Part shown: one piece after another, positions 1 to 5,114 of the stretch | How the letters are laid out: each line of letters begins with the position of its first letter | Position numbering within the stretch: the first letter of the stretch is position 1 | Origin: Bacteroidales bacterium | GTDB taxonomy: Bacteria; Bacteroidota; Bacteroidia; Bacteroidales; WCHB1-69 | Direction: 5' to 3' | DNA: 5,362 nt | Assembly: GCA_031272415.1 (NCBI GenBank) | Contig: JAISTU010000199.1 | Location: forward strand, 1 to 5,362 | Made by a program: the position numbers and the translations under genes | Notes under the pieces: generated by a model | Seen by the model: only the letters and a program-made list of their open reading frames with translations | What the model was told of the DNA's origin: nothing | The model's database searches: none

Positions 1-20
1 TGACTGATTTTATCAACCAT
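1..20 (-). CDS. possible 5' end of a leftward gene, cut by the window edge
   Basis: On the minus strand an ATG at 20-18 opens a frame reading MVDKIS up to the edge, with no stop. An AGGA-like purine stretch lies about 8 bases upstream, and a Bacteroidota-type -7 box (66-73) lies about 45 bases upstream, a sensible leader length. Only six codons are visible, so no product can be named and the start could be coincidental. If real, the gene is divergent from the operon that starts at 613. Confidence 0.25.
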
Positions 21-65
21 ATACTTTTTCCTACTAAAAATTCGATTAACTTTTTATATGTTTTG

Positions 66-73
66 CAAAGATA
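66..73 (-). promoter_or_regulatory. candidate -7 promoter box for leftward transcription
   Basis: The minus strand reads TATCTTTG, an exact match to the Bacteroidota -7 consensus TAnnTTTG. The nearest upstream TTTG is about 14 bases away, closer than the usual roughly 19-base spacing, so the -33 half is weak. It would serve the possible leftward gene beginning at position 20. Confidence 0.35.
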
Positions 74-168
74 CACTTTTTTTGATACAAAAGTTAATTT
101 TGCGAAAAAAAAGTTGCAATTATTTTATAATATGTTGATAATCAAAGAGAAAAAATTTTTGAGTTTTT

Positions 169-284
169 TTGTCTGAACTTTGATTTTATTCCAGAGTGTA
201 GAGTGCAGAGTGTAGAGTGTAGAGTGCAGAGTGTAGAGTGTAGAGTGCAGAGTGTAGAGTGTAGAGATTATTATGATTATAAAA
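169..284 (+). repeat. left-half copy of the 97-bp TTGTCTGAAC element, interrupted by a heptamer array
   Basis: It starts with TTGTCTGAAC (169-178), followed by GATT at 182, and resumes after the array with GATT at 266 and 275 before the next element begins at 285. If 193-265 is removed, the GATT spacings become 11 and 9. These are the first two spacings of the complete copy at 338-434, so this is a truncated element copy carrying the array inside it. The right arm with GTTCAGACA is absent. Confidence 0.7.
193..265 (+). repeat. tandem heptamer array (AGAGTGY), with a 21-bp higher-order period
   Basis: Ten complete heptamers run from 193 to 262, followed by a partial unit. The last base of successive heptamers reads T C T, T C T, T C T, T, so the array is built of 21-bp units (193-213, 214-234, 235-255) rather than independently drifting heptamers. 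No spacers are present. Short matches to the same heptamer occur inverted at 504-515 and direct at 4854-4874. The array is a candidate for copy-number change by slippage. Confidence 0.95.
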
Positions 285-337
285 TTGTCTGAACCACGAT
301 TTTCATAAGATTTACATGATTAACAGGATTATAATAA
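285..337 (+). repeat. left-half copy of the 97-bp element
   Basis: TTGTCTGAAC at 285-294 is followed by GATT at 298, 309, 318 and 327. The spacing of 11, 9, 9 is identical to the left arm of the complete copy that starts immediately afterwards at 338. The copy stops about where the hairpin turn of the complete element would be, so it has no right arm or closing GTTCAGACA. Confidence 0.8.
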
Positions 338-434
338 TTGTCTGAACCGCTGATTTTCGCAAGATTTATATGATTAGCATGATTAAAATAATCACACAAA
401 TCATTAAAATCATTTAAAATCATAGTTCAGACAG
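338..434 (+). repeat. complete 97-bp self-complementary (MITE/REP-like) element, copy 1
   Basis: It is bounded by TTGTCTGAAC (338-347) and GTTCAGACA (425-433). The left arm has GATT at 352, 363, 372 and 381; the right arm has AATC at 390, 399, 408 and 418. The two arms can therefore fold into one long imperfect hairpin with matching 9-base spacing and a small AT loop. A hand alignment with the reverse complement of 4903-4999 gives the same length without gaps and about 85 of 97 identical bases. A run of seven G (434-440) follows, as in the other copy. No coding capacity. Whether it is mobile, and by what enzyme, is not visible. Confidence 0.9.
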
Positions 435-483
435 GGGGGGCAGGACATGTGATGTACAAATTTTAGAACAATTTTATCCCAAA

Positions 484-515
484 ATGCAAAAAAAAAATCT
501 AAACTCTACACTCTG
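484..515 (-). repeat. distal part of the composite repeat: A-rich block plus inverted heptamer
   Basis: The block ATGC followed by an A-run and TC (484-499) is followed by CTCTACACTCTG (504-515), the reverse complement of the AGAGTG heptamer. The same order (hairpin element, G-run, ATGC-A-run-TC, inverted heptamer) is found on the other strand between 4999 and 4854. Here a spacer of about 40 bases separates the G-run from the ATGC block; it is nearly absent in the other module. Confidence 0.6.
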
Positions 516-560
516 AAAAGTCGTTTTTTGAGCCCTCAACTTTCAACTCAAAAAAAAGTG

Positions 561-568
561 TAATTTTG
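561..568 (+). promoter_or_regulatory. candidate -7 promoter box of the six-gene operon
   Basis: TAATTTTG matches the Bacteroidota -7 consensus TAnnTTTG and lies 44 bases before the first start codon at 613. The nearest clear TTTG upstream (527-530) is 30 bases away, too far for the usual spacing, so the -33 element is not convincing. The leader from here to 613 is A/T-rich with no Shine-Dalgarno sequence, normal for this phylum. Confidence 0.5.
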
Positions 569-612
569 TATTTAGTATAAATTTTGTAACATAAAATTAA
601 GATTTAATAAAA

Positions 613-1059
613 ATGAGTTTAGAAGAAAGAATAAATGGAGATATTAAGACGGCAATGCTTGCCAAAGATAAAGATAAATTGAACGCTTTGAGGGCTATAA
701 AATCGGCAATTTTATTACTCAAATCTGAAAAAAATGCACAGCAAATTGATGAGGATGCCGAATTAAAAACATTGCAAAAATTAGCAAAAGCCCGAAAAGA
801 AGCCGCTCAAATTTATCAAACGCAAAACAGAAAAGACCTTTACGATGAGGAAATGGCTCAATATCAAGTAATTGCACAATATTTGCCTGCTCAAATGAGC
901 GAAGTTGATATTGAAAATACACTCAAACAATTGATGACCGACAACGGCATTGACAACATCAAAGATATGGGCAAATTGATGGGATTGGCAACAAAAACTT
1001 TTGCAGGAAAAGCAGATAATAAAATAGTTTCTCAAATTGTAAAACGTTTATTATCATAG
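613..1059 (+). CDS. yqeY: GatB/YqeY domain-containing protein
   Basis: A 148-residue protein of the YqeY family, small cytosolic proteins related to the C-terminal tRNA-binding tail domain of the GatB subunit of Asp/Glu-tRNA amidotransferase; their cellular role is not settled. Family hallmarks visible: a helical N-terminus with LRAIKSA (26-32), the central KARKEAAQIY helix (59-68) followed by EEMAQYQVIAQYLPAQMSE (79-97), and the C-terminal MGKLMG (119-124) then GKADNKIVSQIVKRLL (132-147). The length is normal and both ends are intact. The start at 613 gives the expected MSLEERINGDIK beginning; the leader is A-rich without Shine-Dalgarno. First gene of the operon: the next start is only four bases after its stop. 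The rest of the amidotransferase is not encoded here, so a direct link to that enzyme is not implied. Confidence 0.95.
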   Translation: MSLEERINGDIKTAMLAKDKDKLNALRAIKSAILLLKSEKNAQQIDEDAELKTLQKLAKARKEAAQIYQTQNRKDLYDEEMAQYQVIAQYLPAQMSEVDIENTLKQLMTDNGIDNIKDMGKLMGLATKTFAGKADNKIVSQIVKRLLS

Positions 1060-1063
1060 TTTT

Positions 1064-1543
1064 ATGGAGCGGAAAATAAAAAATGTATATGCTCAATCGG
1101 AATATTATTGTTTTGGGTGTTCGCCACACAATCCAATAGGTTTGCATTTGGAATTTATTGAAAATGATGACTATATACAAACGCTTTGGTTTCCTTCGCT
1201 CTATTATGAGGGCTATCCGGGCAATGTACATGGTGGTATTTTGGCGACCCTTTTGGACGAAACAGCCGCATGGACAATGTATATCAAAGCCCGTTGTGCA
1301 GGTGTAACTTCTCGCATGAATTTGCGGTATAGGAAAGGTTTGCCCACTCGTTTGTCGGAAGTCATTATCAGGGGAAAGGTCAAAGAAATGAACCGAAATC
1401 TTTGCTATATTACAACGGAAGTAATTGATAAAGAAGGAGTTGTATACGTTGAGGCAGAGGTAGTTTATTTTACATTTTCGCATGAAAAGTCTGTTAATGA
1501 AGCATTTTATCCTGCGGATTATAATAGTTTTTTTGAAGAATAA
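1064..1543 (+). CDS. PaaI-family hotdog-fold thioesterase
   Basis: A 159-residue single hotdog domain likely to hydrolyse an acyl-CoA or similar thioester in the cytosol; the substrate cannot be told from sequence. The N-terminal motif CFGCSPHNPIGLHLEF (16-31) is the C-x-x-C-x-x-x-NP-x-GL signature seen in many PaaI/YbgC-like proteins. The core VHGGILATLLDETAAW (55-70) holds the HGG turn and the acidic D65/E66 on the central hotdog helix, where PaaI-type enzymes keep their catalytic acid. SRMNLRYRKGLPT (83-95) is the usual following beta strand. Length is typical, with no signal peptide or membrane segment. It starts four bases after yqeY, so it is probably co-transcribed. With an acyltransferase two genes downstream, a role in acyl-chain turnover is possible but is inference. 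Confidence 0.93.
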   Translation: MERKIKNVYAQSEYYCFGCSPHNPIGLHLEFIENDDYIQTLWFPSLYYEGYPGNVHGGILATLLDETAAWTMYIKARCAGVTSRMNLRYRKGLPTRLSEVIIRGKVKEMNRNLCYITTEVIDKEGVVYVEAEVVYFTFSHEKSVNEAFYPADYNSFFEE

Positions 1544-1560
1544 GATAAAATATTGCAAAA

Positions 1561-2079
1561 ATGGATAAAAATATTCTAAAAACAGATATTCCGCCTGAAA
1601 TTCTTGAAAAAATTAAACGTTTTTGTGCCTATCAGGAGCGTTGTCCTTTTGATATTCGTAATAAATTGATTTCGTGGAAAGTAAGTAGTTCGCAAATCAA
1701 TGAAATTATTGCTATTTTGGAGCAAGAAGATTATCTTAATGAAGAGCGTTTTGCAGAGGCTTATGTGCGCGGAAAATTCACTATCAAAGGCTGGGGATTG
1801 CAAAAAATAAGTCATGCATTGCATGCCAAACATGTTTCAAAAAATCATATTGATGCGGCACTGGCAATCATCAGCGACCGACAACAAATGGAAAAAATGA
1901 AACAAGTGGCACTCAAATGGCTGCAAACTCACCCCGAAGAAGATAATGAAAAATGCAAACAAAAATTGTTTAACTATTTGGTTTCCAAGGGATATAATTA
2001 TCATTTATGTTCCAAAATGTATTTTCAATATTTTTCACAATGGAACAAAGAAAAAGAAAATGTTAAATCTAAAAAATAA
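1561..2079 (+). CDS. recX: RecX-family regulator of RecA
   Basis: A 172-residue RecX-like protein. RecX proteins bind the RecA-DNA filament groove and modulate strand exchange, usually as an inhibitor. It is made of consecutive three-helix repeats: CAYQERCPFDIRNKL (22-36) is the first-repeat signature, ILEQEDYLNEERFAEAYVRG (52-71) the conserved second-repeat core (L-x-x-x-x-Y-L-x-E-x-RFA), and KGWGLQKISHALHAKHVS (76-93) the segment that follows. The C-terminal third is more divergent and basic, ending KENVKSKK. Length is slightly above the common 150-160 residues but normal for Bacteroidota. recA is not in the window, so this copy is not in the recA-recX arrangement of many Proteobacteria. 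The gap to the previous gene is 17 bases, the widest in the operon. Confidence 0.93.
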   Translation: MDKNILKTDIPPEILEKIKRFCAYQERCPFDIRNKLISWKVSSSQINEIIAILEQEDYLNEERFAEAYVRGKFTIKGWGLQKISHALHAKHVSKNHIDAALAIISDRQQMEKMKQVALKWLQTHPEEDNEKCKQKLFNYLVSKGYNYHLCSKMYFQYFSQWNKEKENVKSKK

Positions 2080-2083
2080 AATA

Positions 2084-3451
2084 ATGCACGAAGAAATTGT
2101 ACCAAAAACGAGTTTTTTTTACCGCATGTTTCGGTTTTATGTGCGTCTTTTGCACGATTATATATATTACAAAAAAACATACAGTTTTGGGATAGAAAAT
2201 TTGCCCGCAGACGGCACACCGCTTATCATTGCTTCCAATCATCAAAATTGTCTCTGTGATGCGTTGGCGATATTGTATTCAGGGATTAAACGCAAGCCGT
2301 ATTATATCACGCGTGCGGATGCGTTTGAAATCAAAGGGGCAAGGAAATTCTTTATCGGATTGGGATTGTTGCCTGCATATCGACTTGATTTTGAGGGAGA
2401 AACATCTTTAAAAAACAACCTATACACTTTTGAGTTGTCGCAACAATATTTGTTAAAAGGGACAAGTATAGTGATTTTTCCGGAAGCAGGACATCAGGAT
2501 AAACATTATTTAGGCAATTTTTCTTTGGCATATTTGAGAATGGCTTTTGATGCTGCCCAAAGGTCTGATTTTAAGGAGAATATATACATTTTGCCGGCTT
2601 GCAATCATTATTCTCAATATTTTCCGATACGGGAGGAAGTTTTGGTCAAATTTGGAAAACCTATTGCGTTGCAGCCTTATTATGACCTCTATCAAACCAA
2701 GCCGCGAACGGCACAAAGACAAATCAATGAATTGGTACGTCAACAAATCAACGATATGATGCTCAATATCAATGATTTAGACAATTATAAAGCCATAGAT
2801 TTTTTACGCAATCATTTTCGTTGGTGCAGAAATGGAGGCAAAATGGGTGAAAAATTAAAATTGCCCAAACAATTGGAAATTGACAAAAGAATATTTGCAT
2901 GTTTGGAGTTTGAAAAAATAGATAATGAGCAGAATATCAATCAATTATACAAAAATACAACTCAATTGGAAACGCTGTATAAGCAATTTCATATTCAAGA
3001 GTCTGATTTTCATAAAAAAACATCCTGCTTGGGTTTATGTTTTCAAATTTTGTTGGCATTGATATGTTTGCCGTTGTGGATTGTAAGTTTATTTCCGGCG
3101 GTTTTTATTTATCAAATTCCCCGCATTTTCAACAGAATGATGCCTGACATAATGTTTGAAAGCACTTTTCGCATCGCTATTATGGCACTTTTTACCATTC
3201 CGCTCTTTTTGGGGGCAACGGTGGCTTTGATTTGGATTTTTACAAAATGGTGGATAGCCCTTTTGTTTTTGGTTGCCTCGCCTGCAATAGCCTTATTTTC
3301 ATGGTATTACGTGTCAAAAACAAAAGCAATCATACGTCAGTTGAGGCTCAAATTCTTAAAAAAATCTGCAAAATTTAAAGCAGTTACTCAATTGAGGGAA
3401 ACCGTTTGCACCGATTTTGCCAATTGTATCAACAAAATTGACAAAAAATGA
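2084..3451 (+). CDS. membrane lysophospholipid/glycerolipid acyltransferase (PlsC-like)
   Basis: About 455 residues. The N-terminal half is a PlsC/LPLAT-type domain that transfers an acyl chain to a (lyso)glycerolipid at the inner membrane. Motif I is NHQNCLCD (52-59, the catalytic H-x4-D), motif II GLLPAYR (94-100), motif III FPEAGH (132-137, glycerol-phosphate binding, with A in place of the common G) and motif IV ILPACNHY (169-176). The C-terminal third holds hydrophobic segments at roughly 316-340, 362-384 and 388-408, so the enzyme is membrane-anchored at its C-terminus, and it ends in a basic tail. Start: I chose ATG 2084, four bases after the recX stop. ATG 2060 (20-base overlap with recX) is nearly as good, and 1946 would need a 134-base overlap. 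The substrate (lysophosphatidic acid, glycerol-3-phosphate or another lipid) is not resolved. The last four bases overlap the next gene (ATGA). Confidence 0.9.
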   Translation: MHEEIVPKTSFFYRMFRFYVRLLHDYIYYKKTYSFGIENLPADGTPLIIASNHQNCLCDALAILYSGIKRKPYYITRADAFEIKGARKFFIGLGLLPAYRLDFEGETSLKNNLYTFELSQQYLLKGTSIVIFPEAGHQDKHYLGNFSLAYLRMAFDAAQRSDFKENIYILPACNHYSQYFPIREEVLVKFGKPIALQPYYDLYQTKPRTAQRQINELVRQQINDMMLNINDLDNYKAIDFLRNHFRWCRNGGKMGEKLKLPKQLEIDKRIFACLEFEKIDNEQNINQLYKNTTQLETLYKQFHIQESDFHKKTSCLGLCFQILLALICLPLWIVSLFPAVFIYQIPRIFNRMMPDIMFESTFRIAIMALFTIPLFLGATVALIWIFTKWWIALLFLVASPAIALFSWYYVSKTKAIIRQLRLKFLKKSAKFKAVTQLRETVCTDFANCINKIDKK

Positions 3452-4125
3452 AGCAATTTATAGTCACTATACTGATTTTTGTAAGTTTTTTATCTTTTGG
3501 ACAAGATTTTCAAAAGCCTGATTATCAATCGATTGAAAAAAACATCAAAAAACAAAATACATCTTTTTATTATCCTAAATTGATGGAAAGGTATTTGCAT
3601 TGCGACACCACTTTGAGTTTGGATGAAAAGCGACATTTGTATTATGGCTATGCGTTTGAGCCAAAATATGCGCCCTATGACAATTCAAAATATGCCGATA
3701 GCATTGCCAAATTGATGAGCCGAAAAGATAAATTGGGTGCCACTGAATGGCAAAGAATTGTGGAATATGGCGACAAAGTGCTTGCCAAAGACCCTTTTAG
3801 TTTGCGGGCTCTCAATTACCAAATGTATGCTTTGGAACGACTCAACGACGGTGAAAAATCGTATAAAAAAGCCATCCAAATGAGCATTATTATTGAGGCT
3901 GTATTGAGTTCCGGGCATGGAATGACCCCAAAAGATGCACTTTTTGTTATCAATGTAGAGCATGAATTGGACATTATTGGCATTTTGGGATTGCACCCAA
4001 AAGGTAAGCAAAGATTTATAGAATACAATGATTATCGGGCAGTTGCGAAAAATAAATATGGCATTGAAGGCTTATATTTTGACATCACTCCTTGCCTTAA
4101 ATCAGCAGAAAATTCTTTTAAATAA
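3448..4125 (+). CDS. secreted DUF4919 protein
   Basis: A 225-residue exported protein of unknown function. Residues 1-18 form a Sec signal peptide: a lysine at position 2, a hydrophobic core IVTILIFVSFL, and a likely cleavage at SFG/Q19. There is no lipobox cysteine, so the mature protein should be periplasmic or released. The mature part opens with PDYQSIEKNIKKQ and continues with YYPKLMERY (41-49), DTTLSLDEKRHLYYGYAF (53-70) and KYAPY (73-77), the most recognisable block of DUF4919 (PDY.. YYPKLM.RY .. LYYGY). The rest is predicted helical, including a TPR-like stretch VLAKDPFSLRALNYQMYALERL, then a beta-rich C-terminus. It starts by an ATGA overlap with the acyltransferase and its stop abuts the next start, so translation is coupled on both sides. 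No catalytic motif is evident. Confidence 0.88.
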   Translation: MKQFIVTILIFVSFLSFGQDFQKPDYQSIEKNIKKQNTSFYYPKLMERYLHCDTTLSLDEKRHLYYGYAFEPKYAPYDNSKYADSIAKLMSRKDKLGATEWQRIVEYGDKVLAKDPFSLRALNYQMYALERLNDGEKSYKKAIQMSIIIEAVLSSGHGMTPKDALFVINVEHELDIIGILGLHPKGKQRFIEYNDYRAVAKNKYGIEGLYFDITPCLKSAENSFK

Positions 4126-4869
4126 ATGAATATCAAGCAAGTAGAAAAACAAGCAATGATTTTTGCTGCCGGGAATGGCAGTCGATTGGGGAAATATACA
4201 CAAAATCAGCCCAAAGCGTTGGTCAAAATCGGCGGTAAAACCTTGCTCGAAAATGTGATTGAAAAAATGATTGCCACAAATGTAACCTATATTGTTATCA
4301 ATATTCATCATTTTGCAGATAAAATTGCCGATTTTGTAAAAAAAAGTAATTTTAATGCAAAAATTAAACTCTCTTTTGAGGCTCAATTGTTAGACACCGG
4401 CGGCGGTTTGAAAAAAGCAGCACCTTATTTTGACACTCAAAAGCCTGTCATTTTGTATAATACAGACATTGTAAGCAATATTGATTTAGAAAAAATGTAT
4501 TCTTATCATATTGATAATCAACTACTTGCAACATTAGCCGTCCGTTTGCGTCAAACAGAACGATATTTTCTTTTTGATGACCAAAATTGCTTTTGCGGGA
4601 CTTTCAATAGACGCACAAATGAGAAACAATTGAAGGAAAATATATCCTCTGATATTTCGCTTAAACACTTGGCATTCAGTGGAATACATATTATTTCTCC
4701 TAAAATTTTTACTTTTTTCCCAAAGAAAGATATTTTTTCAATCAAAGAACTTTATTTTGCTGCCCCCCCCAATTGCAGTATCAAAGCCTATCCGCACGAC
4801 AAAGATACATGGGAAGATGTAGGAAAAATTGAAACTTTGGAGAGATTTTTTTTAGAGTGTAGAGTGTAG
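4126..4869 (+). CDS. sugar-1-phosphate nucleotidyltransferase (MurU-like)
   Basis: A 247-residue NTP-transferase that joins a nucleoside monophosphate to a sugar 1-phosphate in the cytosol. The start is AAGNGSRLGKYTQNQPKAL (14-32), the G-x-G-x-R..PK nucleotide-binding signature. LLDTGGGLKKA (88-98) resembles the TGGG loop of MurU and related mannose-1-phosphate guanylyltransferases. NTD (112-114) sits where the metal-binding aspartate lies, and WEDVGKIETLERF (229-241) is the usual C-terminal metal/turn block. A MurU role (MurNAc-1-phosphate to UDP-MurNAc in cell-wall recycling) is possible, but the kinase usually paired with it is not adjacent, so the sugar and nucleotide are open. The start abuts the DUF4919 stop. 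Two oddities: an in-frame C8 tract (4763-4770), and a C-terminus (LECRV plus stop) encoded by the heptamer repeat at 4854-4874. Confidence 0.9.
   Translation: MNIKQVEKQAMIFAAGNGSRLGKYTQNQPKALVKIGGKTLLENVIEKMIATNVTYIVINIHHFADKIADFVKKSNFNAKIKLSFEAQLLDTGGGLKKAAPYFDTQKPVILYNTDIVSNIDLEKMYSYHIDNQLLATLAVRLRQTERYFLFDDQNCFCGTFNRRTNEKQLKENISSDISLKHLAFSGIHIISPKIFTFFPKKDIFSIKELYFAAPPNCSIKAYPHDKDTWEDVGKIETLERFFLECRV
4763..4770 (+). repeat. C8 homopolymer inside the nucleotidyltransferase gene
   Basis: Eight consecutive C encode the end of an Ala codon and two Pro codons (AAPPN) in an otherwise AT-rich gene. Gain or loss of one base would shift the frame before the conserved WEDVGK block and remove roughly the last 33 residues. 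Whether it varies cannot be judged from one sequence. Confidence 0.85.
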
Positions 4870-4874
4870 AGTGG
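4854..4874 (+). repeat. three-unit heptamer array overlapping the stop codon
   Basis: AGAGTGT (4854-4860), AGAGTGT (4861-4867) and AGAGTGG (4868-4874) are the same family as the long array at 193-265. The array supplies the last codons of the upstream gene (GAG TGT AGA GTG) and its TAG stop at 4867-4869. Confidence 0.92.
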
Positions 4875-4902
4875 AGCGATTTTTTTTGCATTTTTGCCCC
4901 CC

Positions 4903-4999
4903 TTGTCTGAACTGTGATTTGAAATGATTTGCGTGATTTAGATGATTATTATAATCATGCTAATCATATAAATCTTATGAAAATCAGTGGTTCAGACAA
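4903..4999 (-). repeat. complete 97-bp self-complementary element, copy 2 (inverted)
   Basis: TTGTCTGAAC (4903-4912) and GTTCAGACAA (4990-4999) are perfect 10-bp terminal inverted repeats enclosing AATC/GATT repeats at 9-base spacing. Read on the minus strand, it aligns without gaps to 338-434. A C-run (4897-4902) adjoins the same end that carries the G-run in copy 1, showing that the two copies are true homologues in opposite orientation. Confidence 0.9.
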
Positions 5000-5014
5000 T
5001 TTTTTTATTTTTTT
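4903..5014 (+). terminator. probable transcription terminator formed by the element and a T-tract
   Basis: The perfect closing stem of the element is followed directly by T7 (5000-5006) and, after one A, a second T7 (5008-5014). It lies 33 bases after the last stop codon of the operon. A long, bulged hairpin closed by 10 paired bases next to a U-run is a plausible intrinsic terminator, though the stem is longer than usual. Confidence 0.5.
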
Positions 5015-5044
5015 CACTTTTATTTTTTAATTGATAAAAAAGTA

Positions 5045-5052
5045 TATTTTTG
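5045..5052 (+). promoter_or_regulatory. candidate -7 promoter box upstream of the structured RNA
   Basis: TATTTTTG matches TAnnTTTG and is followed by an A-rich leader of about 60 bases of the type that precedes Bacteroidota genes, but no open reading frame of useful length follows before the structured region from about 5115. No good -33 TTTG is present. Confidence 0.35.
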
Positions 5053-5114
5053 TAAAATTAAAAATTAACAACAAAAAATATTAAAAAAAGAAAACAATAG
5101 AGAAAATCCTTCGA

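Noticed and set aside
193..265. CRISPR-like direct repeats
   Set aside because: The heptamers are contiguous with no unique spacers, and there are no cas genes; this is a simple tandem array.
959..1558. 199-codon open frame on the minus strand
   Set aside because: It lies antisense across the end of yqeY and the whole thioesterase gene, has no recognisable motifs, and its composition is that of a shadow frame.
1946..2083. Longer N-terminus for the acyltransferase (start at 1946 or 2060)
   Set aside because: 1946 requires a 134-base overlap with the well-conserved recX reading frame and adds a non-family sequence. 2060 is possible, but 2084 directly after the recX stop fits the other tight junctions and still leaves the whole domain intact.
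338..4999. Composite transposon with the two 97-bp elements as ends
   Set aside because: No transposase or integrase is encoded between them, the enclosed genes are ordinary chromosomal genes, and similar partial copies lie outside; dispersed repeats by chance on both sides are simpler. Kept only as a repeat finding.
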